Shown here: positions 46,903 to 60,100 of the stretch, piece after piece
How positions within the stretch are numbered: the first letter of the stretch is position 1
Layout of the letters: each line of letters starts with the position of its first letter
Assembly: GCA_038501785.1 (NCBI GenBank)
Contig: JBAMJR010000047.1
Coordinates: 7,484,501 to 7,548,500 of the forward strand
DNA from: Myoxocephalus aenaeus
Lineage: Eukaryota; Chordata; Actinopteri; Perciformes; Cottidae
DNA: 64,000 nucleotides
Reading direction: 5' to 3'
Made by a program: the position numbers and the translations under genes
Notes under the pieces: generated by a model
What the model saw: only the letters and a program-made list of their open reading frames with translations
The model's database searches: none
What the model was told of the DNA's origin: nothing

Positions 46903-49900
46903 TCAAGACTTCTTCGTTGCCTTTGAACAAGCCTGCAGGAAACACAAATTCCACGAGTTCTAAATGAAGATATTGCACATACATATTTTAATGCGAGCTG
47001 CCGTTTACCTGTCTGGCTGCCTCCAGCAGCGCCGCGGCCTCGGCCGGGCCGGTCTGCTGCACCATCCTGTAGAGAGCGCCCTCTGTGTTCTGCAGCAGGG
47101 TGAAGGGCCGGTCTAACTCCTGGATGGTGCCACCGTCCAGGACCTTAAAGGATGGAACAACAACAACAACGTTAACTGTCTCAGCAGTGGTGCAGACAGT
47201 TCAGTGTTTGACATCTAAAACAGTAAGTTACTGTACGGCTGCTTCACAAAACCTAAAGCGGTAAATTATTGTCTAAAAAGAACATGAGTTAAATGAATTA
47301 AAACCAACCACAGTACAAAGCACTGGAGAAATTAATAGGATTAGAAATAGAATTTAAAGTTAACGCAAATCTCAAATGGTTTTAAAATATTTGTTTTAGA
47401 AAATGTATTCCATTCTTTCTCTTCCAAGTCATATGATGGTCATGTCCATCCAGCTGTAGAATAATGAAGCGCATATCCACTGGGTCAATGGTTGCACTTG
47501 TATACACTTGATGGTAATATACAAGGTGCCACTGCCCATGAGGACGAACTACGTACAAAGTGTGTCAGTGTTGGCCGGCCTTTGCTTTGATCAAGGTCAA
47601 ACAATATTTTAATGTAGATATAATTATTACAAAAAGAATGCATCCACAGCCCTTTTAGAAGTTGCAGAAAGAAAACAAATGTATTGTTTACTGTGTGGAA
47701 GATAGACACTTCTAACAGAGCTAGCAAGCCAACAGTATACAAACATTTAGTGTCACATGAGGGAAAAAAAACGGGTTAATTGCCGAGTTTGACAAGTGTC
47801 CAGGACTATAATCCCAAGTGCTTAGCAACAAACGGAGGCTGCAGGATACGAGAATATTTACTGTGGTGACAACAGAGCAGAGCACTTATTAGCTGATTTA
47901 TTTAAACACACGGACAGAAATCAAACTTAAGATGTATAATACGAGATGGGAGCTTTTCTAATGCCTCTTTACGGCTCTCAACATGGCGACCGTGTAGCTC
48001 ATGGTGCTAACGATGTTAGCTGATGTGGGAGGAGCTCAGCTGTCAGTGCCAAAGCGCTGACATCATGAGCACATGTCTAAAACACATTCATATGTATCAG
48101 ACTGTTTGATTTGAACTATGTTGACCTAAAGCAAACATCTGGACTAAAAGATAAAACTACATGAACAAGTTCTCTTCCCTAGAATCCACGAGTCAGCGGC
48201 CTCACCAGAATCCTGTCGCTGTCTACGATGGTGTTGAGACGATGAGCGATCGTGAGCACGGTGCAGTCGCTGAACTTGTCCCGGATGGTTTTCTGGATCA
48301 GCTCATCTGTCCTGCAGAGCGCACAAGTACATGAATAAAGTCTTTGATGATGTCATCTGAACGATGGCATCAACACAAGTATATCATGAGGTGCAGCATA
48401 TATATATATAATATATAATATATCTTTCTAGCTCAAAACAAACAACACTGAGTAGCATCGTGCATTCGTTGCCGTCTCACAGTACCTGGGGTCCACGTTG
48501 GCCGTGGCCTCGTCGATCACCAGGATGCGGTTCTTCCTCAGGACGGCTCTGGCCAGACACACCAGCTGCCTCTGGCCCACGCTGAAGTTGGAGCCCGACT
48601 CGGCCAGAACCGTCTCCAGCTTCCCCGGCAGCTCCTCCACCACAGACTTGAGCTGCACCTGGGGACACGGAGGAGTGTTGGCCCGACGCGCTCCACATCA
48701 CAGCTAGAAACACAACTCTTGAGCCGAGTGGACGCTTACCTCCTCTAGAGCCTTCCACAGGTCTTCGTCACTGTGCCGGCTGAACGGGTCCAGGTTCTTC
48801 CTCATGGAGCCTGTGAACAGCACCGGGTCCTGAGAACAGAGGAACCACGGTTAGAAATACACATTATACGTCTTTCCCGTTGTACAAGTTATCAATCTAG
48901 ATTGTTTTGCTGCGAGTTGTAAATGTTGTCGGGTAGACGAAGTAAACGAGGTGAGCGGATGTTCACCTGAGGGATGATGGACATCTTCTGGCGCAGGTCG
49001 TGGAGGCCGATCTCAGAGGTCAGAACACCGTCGATGTAGATCTTCCCCTGAGGCTCTGCCAGGCGGAACAGAGCCGAGACCAGAGAGCTTTTCCCAGCGC
49101 CTGTTCGACCCACGATGCCGACCTGATGACCCAGGAAAGGACTTTGTAAACCGCGTGCGATGAAAAGCAGAACCCGCTTGTAGGCGAACCAAGACGCTCA
49201 CCTTCTCATTGGGTTGGAAGGTGGCGCTGATATCTTTGAGGACCAGGGGTCCGTCGCTGCTGTAGGAGAAGCTGACCCGGTCAAAGGTCACCAGGCCTTT
49301 GTTGGGCCATTCGGGAGGAGGCCGCTTCTCGGTTTCCCAGGGTGCTTCACTCTCCAGTTCAGTGTACTCCACCACTCTCTCCACTGACGTCATCTGAAGA
49401 GAGAAGAGATTCTTTACAATGAGCTCATTGTGCTTCCTCGTGGCCTCACACCTCCGGCTGTGAAGTAGACTGATTATTATGTCCTGACTCTGCTCATAAA
49501 GAGTACGTTAGCTCTTTATTCAGTCTGATGTTTAACACTGAGCCTGATCAGCATCTTATGAAGAAACAACAATCTGAGCTAATAGTTTACGGTAAGTGTT
49601 CTCACCATGTTCTCCACCTCTGCACTTTGCCTCACCGTCCACTGGAAGTTTCCTACCAGTGTCACGACATAGGTCAGCACCAGACCCACCTCTCCAGCCT
49701 TCAGCCCTGATTAACAGACATGTTGTTATATCATGTGTCAATCATTACAATACAATAAGTAAAGCCACAATCTAATATACAACAGAAAGACTCAAAAGGT
49801 ATAGGTAGAAGCATAATGCTTACATATTCCCATCCTAAATCCATACTAATGTTCACTCAATAATTTATTTTTACTTAGAGCTCGATCCAATTGATAAAGA

Positions 49901-52900
49901 CACCACAAATAACGCCGATGCAAAGCCTCCACCAGCATGCAGGGGATGGTTTTTACATTAGTAGAACTCTATTAATTTGTACAGCTTGTTTTAATCTTTT
50001 ATTTTAATCTTTAGTGTGCACATGGTTCCTCACCATCTCGGAGTAGGATGCAGCCAAATGTTGACATGGCGATAAGTACGGAGCACATGCTGTCGAGGTA
50101 AAGTGCAAACCAGCGGGAGGTCATCAGGAACAAAAACCAGGCCTCTGACACCGGAGACAGAACGAGCATTTTAGAGAAAGACCTTCCAGATACAGCCAAG
50201 AAATATTGCAGTGTTCCAAAGCTGCCAGACAGGAGAGACTATAAGGAATAATAATGTTGGAATAATTACGTTCTCCTTTGCCAACGGCATTCCAACTATT
50301 AATACGCATGGAAAGTCAAAATGTGTCAACGTGATAACAGCAATATTTGGTAATAGAACCTGTGTGCAGGTCCTGATGAGCGTCGAAGGCTTTCTTTAAC
50401 CGCTCCTCGGCTCTGAGGGCTCTGATCGTCCACAGGCCCTGAAGAGACGAGGACAGGTGGGAGAACACCGGACTGCGAGCTGCAGGGACGACGACAAAGA
50501 GGGTGAACTTTCCTTCTTTGTCTAAAAAGCCCACTGCTAATACATCTGGTTTAATTAGGGCAAGAAGCCATGAACATACTTGTAGATTCAAGGCGTTTGA
50601 TATCTCGTGAAGTGCAGAGGTAGAAACGCCTCAAGTACACGAAGACAACAAGCAGAGGAATGACGGGGATGAGGATGAGAGGGATGACGGAAGCAGCGAC
50701 CGCAACCACGCCAACGTTCTGTAAAAATAACTTCACAACACGCATCACATCATTAGGAACACTGGTTAAGAGAATAAAGATCTCGTCAAGAGTCTGTCGA
50801 CTGCAAGGAGGTGTGAACGTAGATAATAAAAACAATGCAGTGCGTTTACAGTACAGTCGTCTAAATGGATCATGGGGATCGTGTCTCACCTGATAGAAGT
50901 TCACAAAGGTGATGGGGAGCATGGAGTCAATCTGGCTGATGTCTTTGGAAAACCGGTTGAGAATTCTTCCTGCAAAGTCAGTGAGAAAAACAATTGCTTT
51001 GTTTGAGTTACCTTGAGCACCAGCTGGATGTAAACGCAGCAACAAGAAGTTATACCTAATGTACCCGAGTGAACAAGGACCAAGCCTTCCATACCAACAA
51101 CCTCAACAGGACCTCGACTTGGGTGTTCTCCCTAAAACAAGGTGTCAGATGCTTTAGTGCGCTTGGGCCCGAGTTTATACTCGATGTACATTCTGAGCAG
51201 GGCTCACCGATGGGGTTGACGTCAAAGAAGTGAACCGGCGTGCGAAGGACAGCGCTGAACATGTTGTTATGCAGAGCCTGAGCTGATCTCACCAACCCAC
51301 GGAAGGTCACTAGACTCCTGGCATAGCCAAAGACCACAGCAGCTGCTGTCAAACCTCAGAGCAAAAACAACACGACTGCTTTGGATCATACCGTCATGAT
51401 TTGTGTCATTTCAAAACTATCACTGTAACTGTTGACTAATAAACATCACATACAACATGTGTGCATGAAGGCTCACCTGAATAAATCCCGAGGTAGTAAT
51501 TGAGATTGAGCTCTTGATCTGAGCTAGTAGCATTGAAGCCTGTTTGAAAGCTACCAGGCCCAGCTGTGCTGTTAAAGAACTCCTCTCTTGCCCTGCAGAG
51601 GACCAGAGAACAACAGCCACACAGCAGAAGAGTCAACAAACAGTCTAACAAACAGCATATATAAATCTGCATTTACAGTTAGAAATGTTATTAAATACTC
51701 ACCAGTAGACCAGCCACCAGTCCTGCAGAATATATGCAACCTATGAATGGAAACAACGTTCAATAAACTGTAGAAAATGATCGGCGTGTTCATGTGAATT
51801 CAGTTATTTCCTTGTTGGTAACTGGTTTTCACTGTATGAGGAACAGCAGCTGAGAAAAGCCATATTTAACAAACAGGAGACGGCTTCCTGACGCCAGTTC
51901 TGATTTAAATACTTACTTAGTATTATACATTAATTAATACTGTGTTCACACTGGAAGCCGGTGACATGAAGCTACAAAGTGAAGCCAAACACTACAAATC
52001 AAAGGTGGCATGAGCCGTGGCCTACCTCAGCTGTGCCGCTGAGCAGAACTATAACCACCAACACCAGAGGGCTGCAGCCGGCAGAGAAGTACTGGAGGTA
52101 GATGTGGCTGCTGACGTTTCCTTCAGCTCGAGTCTCCTCTGCCATGGAACGAACCGTTTCAACCTGCGAAACACGTCATTATTGAGCCAACGGCATATTC
52201 AGGCTGCAACTGGAGTTGTATCAACTCTACACACTCATTCTAACTCTGCAGTGCTGGGTTAACTCTATGAATGGACCAGGCTGGCAGTAAACAGTCAGGG
52301 ATGTAGTGTGGGGTAAATAGACCAACACAATCTTAAAGAAAGTATTAGAAACTATATTTGTGAGTCAGATTATATTGTGAGAATGTGCGTACCGGCAGCT
52401 GGTCGGCGCGGTGGGCTTCTGGTGGCAGGAGGCTGCTGTCAGAGCCGAGCGAGTGGTTGGTCCTCTGGCTGAGTAAAGACACTGAATCAGCCGGTCGAGC
52501 CCATTGCTTCTGCTCCTCATTGTTCTTCTGCAGGGACTCGATGTCGAAGCCAGAGAACTGCAGCTCATTGTAGGTTCCCCGAGCCATGATGTGACCCTGG
52601 AGGACACAGAGAGAACCAATCCACGGCGGGTTATTAGAGTCATTGAATTTAAACAAATAAAGAAATCACAGAGCCAGATTAGAGGGGTTGTATTCCGCGA
52701 AAAACTCAGAATTCCTGTCATTTAAAATCAGTAATTTTTGAGAAAAAAAAGAAACTTGAATATTCTGTGAGATAATTACAAAACAAGCAAAAATTGTGGA
52801 TTTGTGTTTCAGGAACTAGAATGCAATGGACATATGCATGTTCTATACTGTTGCACATCCACACCAACATGTGTGTGTGTGTGTTGTATGGTGGCATCTA

Positions 52901-53866
52901 TCCAACCAACCTTTTAAGCCCCATGGGTGTTTTTAAGGATTCTGCTCGAAATGACATACCCAAACTAAAAAGGGTGCATCTCTGCAACCACAAGGGCTGT
53001 TTGAATAATTTTGGTGTTATAATAAAGGCAACCCATGTGAGTTTTTGTTCAGATGTGTAAATATTAGTATATATGTTACTGGTGAAGAGTAAATAAAGAT
53101 TGAAACACAGCAAAAATAGAAGTTTCAGGTCCGCCTATAAAAAAAAGCACTTTCAGGATGTTTATCTCTTTGAAATGATGCCTCACTAAAGTCTAAAGCG
53201 CTCCCAAATCATAGCACAATATGTGAACAGTCTCTCTGCAAAGTTTTACTTTGAAAAAGTGAAGCAGAACAAAGTTAGAGAGAGTTTAGTACAGAGAGAA
53301 TTCAGGCGAGGTCTCCAAATATGGTCTCCTTATATCTCACTTGTATATTACTTATGGTGTTCAATACACTTATATCAGTGTGGATTTACTGGGGAAAATG
53401 TGTTCTTTTTCTAATCAACAAAGGTAGGCAGCATTTCTGACTGTAAAGCGATAAAGCTTTTTTCTGATAGCACCGAGCTACGGGTTGCTAGTTCTGGAAA
53501 CATGCCGAGTGGGCTGACTCATGACAAAATTATGATTATGATATTTTAATAATTATTTTGGTTGGTGTTTGAGTTGTGTTGAAATGGCGGACTAATTATT
53601 GTAGCCCAGGTTCTCTTGTTTAATTTGATGTGTAACATCAATATATTTGTTCATGATTATTGTAATGTTTTACACAGTTTAACTATCATGTCTAAAATTC
53701 AACCTATCTAGGTCCCGTGGGGCTTAAAGCAATGTGGTTCCTTGACAAAAACTATAATTACAGTGAATATTCAAGTTTCTTTTCTTGAACACGGATGACT
53801 TTATATCAGGGGTGCCCACACTTTTTTGGTCAAAAAGATCTACCTACATTAACAATGGTAAATACC

Positions 53867-53908
<42 letters not shown>

Positions 53909-56900
53909 TATACTTTATATTTACAATATTGGCGTACCTTGCATAACTGCATGAACCCTTATGAAACGATACAATTCTGTAAATTTTTGGTCATTACATT
54001 TTACTGATGACCTCACTGAATGGAACCAGCAGGGTTGCATAGTCCGGACAGTAGCTCCTGGTAGTCTCAGGCAGACCAAATGGTCATCAGTCATGGTGGA
54101 ACGGTGCTTGGACTTAATATTATAAAAAATATTATTATACAGTCGGCCTTCTCCAGATGCGCACGGAACAGCCGTCTTTTGAAAAGCTCTCGCTCGAACA
54201 GAACAGGTGATCTTCGTTGCCACATCCATGATCTCTTTCACATTTGGCATTGTAGCGCATAATGCTTGTTGGTGTATTATGCAGTGGTAATTAAGGAAGT
54301 CGGGGAAAACATCGTCCTCCCTGTACTTGGCAATAAATCCATTCAAGGTGCCAACCATTGCGGGCGCACCGTACGTAGTGATTGCCAATAATAGGTTCGT
54401 TGGAGATGAACCCGTTCTTCGCAGAATTGATCGCCGGCGATCGCCGCGCAATACATGCCGGTTGGATTTGTGTCCGACTTGATCCCGATTTGCTCTGATG
54501 TCATGCACACGTGGTCAACGATAATCTCACGAGAGCAAGGCGGCCCCCGATTTCCGAGCCAGGTGCCGCAGTAGCTCTCCATCGACTACGTGGCGCAGTG
54601 CATGATGGGAAACGCCTGGCTGTCGCCACATCAGAGAGTGGCTCTTAGATCTGACAGCAAACACCACGTGTTGTAGAACATTATTATTTTATGTGTAGTT
54701 GTCATACTTAACGCTGGATTGTTGACCATTAGTCTCATGTTTAATCTAAAAACATATCTTGTGTGGTTGATAATACAAAATCGTATTTATATAACACACA
54801 AAACCAGTAGTAATGTATTTCACAGGCAGACATAAAAAAAACAAAGGATGCAGCTACACACACATTTCTACATAAATATATATTTATAAACACATATGAA
54901 TAAATCCAAACATTATCTGTAAACTACAAAGCCTAAAGTTCAGAACTAACAGGAAGTCATTTTTTCTGTGACTTCCTGTGTGTACTTTGAAGGCAGCTGA
55001 AAACTGTCCGACTTGACCGCAGTTTTTTGACTCCGCCCCCTGCTGCTCCCGCCTACTCTCGTCTGGATTCCAGGCGAGGCGCAGCTCTTACGAACGAGCC
55101 TACTCATTTGCACACCGGGAGCTGCGTTTTGCGTAATTTTTTTTTTTAATGGGATGCGATCTACCCGCGATCTACTCGCACTACCTTCGCGATCGACTGG
55201 TAGATCAAAGGGATTCAAACTAAACTGTGAGCAGACTGAATTTAAAATGAACAAATGTTTCCACATTTAGACATAACACCACAGAGATCTGGAGCCTTTA
55301 TTAGCCAACCTCCTTCAGGACCACGATCTGGTCGGCCGCCTTCAGGTACTGCAGCTGGTGGGTGACCAGGATCCGAGACTTGTTCTTCAGGAGGCCACAG
55401 ATGCACCTTTATTCAAATAAAGTGTAACTTTAACTGTGCACTTTATGACTGAGTCTAAATTCAACTTTAAACACTGCACATTTCCATATTACACACTTCT
55501 TCTTCTTCTGAGCAGGTTTTAAGCATGAAGTGTGTTCACACCAGAAAAGATACTCAGACCACCTGACAGTATCCTTACAAAATGCTGCTGATAAATACTA
55601 TTCTCCAACAATGCAAGTGTATATTGGCGATAATCATAGCTGAAAAAAAAAAATCGAAGACACTTCCTGAAAGGTCTTAATACTTAAAACGTATAAATAC
55701 ATTATTTTATCTTAAGACAGCTATTTTTCTTTCAGTTTCAGGCAGCGACGCTCCAAAGTTGCAGTTGGATGGACTTCTGATGACACATTTCCTCCGAGCA
55801 TGGACGCATGTTAAAGCATGTGAATAATGTTCTGTACTTCTAACAGTATACTTTGTTCAGTTACTAGGTTAGTACATACTGCCAGACCCCCACCGGCCTG
55901 TTGGATAGACACGTGTCCATGTATATGAAACACAGGCATGCAGAATAGATTTGGGACACACTGACAATTTGGACAGATATGGCAGTCACTCACTTTTCAA
56001 AGAGGTGTCTCCCAACCTCAGCATCCACAGCACTTAAAGGGTCATCTAGGAGGTAGATGTCTGCATCCTGGTACACAGCCCTGAAGAGAGAGAGACACAC
56101 ATACACACACACGTTAGGGTCATCTAAGACAGTGATTCTTAACGATAGGGCCGGGAGCGCCACCTAGAGGGCCGCCAAAAACATTCAGTTTTTTACCTGA
56201 GAGAATGTTTGTTTGTTTGTAACAGGGACTGTCATTTCAGTTTTATTCTATGCGGGACCGCATAGGTTATCAATTGAAGACAGCAGAGATATTACTGTTA
56301 TCCACGAGACGCTCAGTTACAATATAGCTGGTAGCGGTAATGCGTCAGTCAGTTGTTTAACAAACTCCAATATGCAGAAGAAGACACTCAGCCGAATCCG
56401 GCCCGCCACGTCATTTTATGTGGCCCGCGACAGCTTGAAAGTCATTGGAACCGGAGGAGCCGACGCAGCTCGGGCGGATCCATCTCTCTCCTCCGGAGAG
56501 AGAGAGACACCTCAGCACGGGAAGCTGTTTTATTGTGGTGAGTCGGGACACCGCATGGTGCTCCGCTCGGCCAAAAGAGAAAGCTTGCCGGTAGGAGTGG
56601 GGGTGCTGGCGAGTGGTTCAAGGAGAATTCCCCATTCCGAGTCTCGGTCTTTGTTTCCTGCCACCTTGAGGTTGTCATCTGGGCCTGTGCACCTGTCAGC
56701 TCTCATTGATTCAGGGGCTGAACAGAACTTTTTGGACACTGACTTTATTAGGGATCAAGGAATCCCTGTGGAGGCGTTAGAGCGCACTCTGACAATCAGT
56801 GTGGCTTTCGGCCAAAGACATCTCCCTCCGCACAGAGTGTAGGAAGCTCTCTCCCAGATATGTCGGTCCTTATCCCATCATCTCCATCATCAACCCTGTC

Positions 56901-57092
56901 TCGGTCAAACTTCAGTTGCCTCGTTCCATGAGGATTCACCCAGTATTTCATGTCTCTCTCCTCAAGACCGTTGTTTCCAAGTCCCTTAAATCCTCAGCCA
57001 GTACCCATAATAATCAAATAATATTGTAACTTTACATATTTTTGATAGTGTCTTTACACTATTGTACTTTGTTTATCGTCATGCATCAAGTG

Positions 57093-57154
<62 letters not shown>

Positions 57155-60100
57155 CGCCAGGTTGACGCGAGCCTTCTGTCCCCCGCTGAGTGTGGCCCCT
57201 CTGTCCCCGATCAGAGTCAGGTCTCCGTCTGGGAGCAGCTCCAGGTCCTGCACTCAAAGACAATGGAGGTTTAGTACAAATGCAACATTTGTGCAAAGTG
57301 AGGCAATATTTCCATACAGCCATGTAAGAAATCAAACACATTTTCAAAGTTGAATGCATCGATCTGGTTCACTGGCTAGATCTATGAGATGTGTAAACTG
57401 TTGTGCTCCAGCAGTATAGGAATGTAACTACTAGTGCATTTAGCCTCCTCAAATACTGTACTCAAGTACAATTTTGAGGTTCTTTTACTTTACTTCATTA
57501 TTTCCTGTAGTGTATAAAGTTGTTTAATGAGCTCCACCTTTCCAGCTGCACACATGAATGCATTAATAATCATAATCCAATGATAGAATAGGCCTATATA
57601 TTATTACGCAATGGGCCAGCCTGCATAATTAATAGCCCTACTTCTACTTTAAGTATATTTTGATGCTAATACTTTAGTGCTATTACTTAAGTTTCCTAAC
57701 ATTTTCCATACAGGGTTTTTACAGAGCATTTCTACACAGTGAGCACTTTTTCCACCGCTGTGCTCAAACAAACATTTTATTCACAAACACACTGGTATAG
57801 ATACAGTGGCGGGCCGTGGATTTTCGACGTGGGCCTTCTGTGCCGTCTGATATAGTTTACATAAATACGCGCATGACGGGATGCAGCGTCATTATCGGAC
57901 AATGCATGTACTCCACATTAACAAGAGCCAGGTCACATTTAGTTATAACAAAACAATCCAACAAAACTGCGGCACTAAAACACTGCACACTCAAGAGAAC
58001 GATATTAACTACCGTAAAATTCGCCACCACGCTCACCCGAGGAGGTTCAATGGAAAACAGGCTGACGGCGAGGGCCCACCACTGTATAGATATGAATGCT
58101 GATGACACGGCACAACGCATGGTAAATGAGACGGGCTCTGCTTGTTCTCAACAACAATTAACTCCTGAAGAGTTTAGTGTCGATGCTGCAGCTGCAATAG
58201 CTTCTGATATATCAGAACTGGAGTGTATTTCACTAAATATAAACCTTTTCTGTTTAAAAGAAGAGATATGAACAAGTCCTACTCCGTTCTATTGACGAGG
58301 CAAAGCACCTCCGATATGGCCACAGGAGAGCGTGCTGCTACAGTGTTACGTCTCACCTGCTTTAGAGCGCAGGCTCGGAGGACTCTCTCGTACTTCTGGG
58401 CGTTGAGCTCTCTCCCAAACAAGATGTTACTGCGGATGCTTCCGGGGAACACCCAGGGCTGCTGGGCGGCATACGTCAGCCGACCTTTGACCTTCAGGAT
58501 TCCTGTGTCGTGAGGCAGCTCTCCCAGGATGGCGCTCAGCAGAGACGACTGAGGGGAGCATGGATTGTACAGACATGTGAGCTGGCTAGAAAGTGACAGT
58601 GAGGTGAATACACACGTGTTCCTTTGTTGCTGCTCAGATGGTTTATTAAAGCAGGAGCTCAATTGGTTTGCACAGGTGCACGGACCTTTCCAGCTCCCAC
58701 CGGGCCAATTACAGTAAGAAGTTGGTGCGACTTCATTGTAATACAGATGTTCTGCAGCGATGGAGAGTCCAAACTCTGACAAGAAAAAAAACAAAAAGAT
58801 ACTCATTTGGAGAAACAAAAGCCATGTAGCAATTCTTCCATTTCATTTCATGTCTGGCTTTTGAACACATTGTGTAAAAAAACCAAGACTGGCCTTTCTG
58901 GCTCTTACAATACATGTAATGTACAGCATTTAAGCACACTCATGTCCTGTAATAAATATCACTTTAAGGTTAGAATATTCACCTTATCCCAGTAGCAGGT
59001 CAACTTTTCAATCTCAATAGAGTTTTCCTTTTTTTCCTCCAGAAGAAGCCCGCTCTTTTTTTTCTCAATCTCGTCCAGTAGGAGAAAAGCCTGGGAGGAG
59101 TTAATCCACACACATGCCTTCATACTTTGAACTTTAGGATTAAAAACTCAGACAGTCTGGGTTTCAAAGTTGTTGTTTTTTTACAGCGCTATCAACCAGC
59201 GCTATCATGCCTAACATATCAGCATTTTGACATTCACTTTGTGAAAAAAAGTGTCCCGGAAGGCCTTAAAAGAAGAATGTTATGTGTAACCGATCATTCA
59301 TCAAGCACAGCCGAAACGTGTGGTTGGATAATAAAGATTTACAACGCAAATAAAACGTTTCAGTCAAGTTATTACCTCTAGTGTCATAGCAGGAGTTATC
59401 TAGGAAGGTCACAGAATGTCCCTGACATGTGATGTTTAGTTAAAAGGGATCGTGACCCTTCTTGTACACTTAATGTGATCAGTGGCTGATCAACCAGCCA
59501 TTTAGGACTCTAATTATGTGCAAAATTATATTAGAATGGATCTTTATGGTAACGTAAAAATGATGGCTGCTGGAGAAGAACTACATAATGTTTGCTTAAG
59601 GGTTATATTCATATAAAAAAGGTCTGTGTTTTACAGGATTTAGTTTCCTGCCAGATTCACACACCTATACCTTTTAGGTAATTGTGTGGATATAATGAAA
59701 AGCGCTCATTAACTATCCTAGAAATAGCCGTCTAAATAATTGAACGTCCACTTTTACTACAATACACAAATAACGGCAACAAATATAAAAGAGAATTACC
59801 TCAATCCTGCGAACGCTGATCACAGTCTCTGACAACTTCTCGACGGCCAGTGGGATGAACAGGGCGACCGTGAGCTTGATCGTACCGTAGAGGGAAATCG
59901 TGACAAACACACTGCTGGCGGTGAGGGCGTTGCCCAGGAGAACGTAGACGGTGAAGGTGACGAAGACGATGATCTTGATGCTGGCAAAGGCGGAGGCCAT
60001 GTTGAGCCCTCGTAGGTAGGAGCTCTTCAGTATCTGAGCGATCTCTTTCCTGGAGAGAGGACGACAGATGGAGAGTGAGCTCAAAGTGTCAAATCTGAAA

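Noticed and set aside
57816..58271. 151-codon frame as a host gene
   Set aside because: It overlaps a repeat block partly shared by both arms and bordered by a transposon-like terminus, with no recognised domain.
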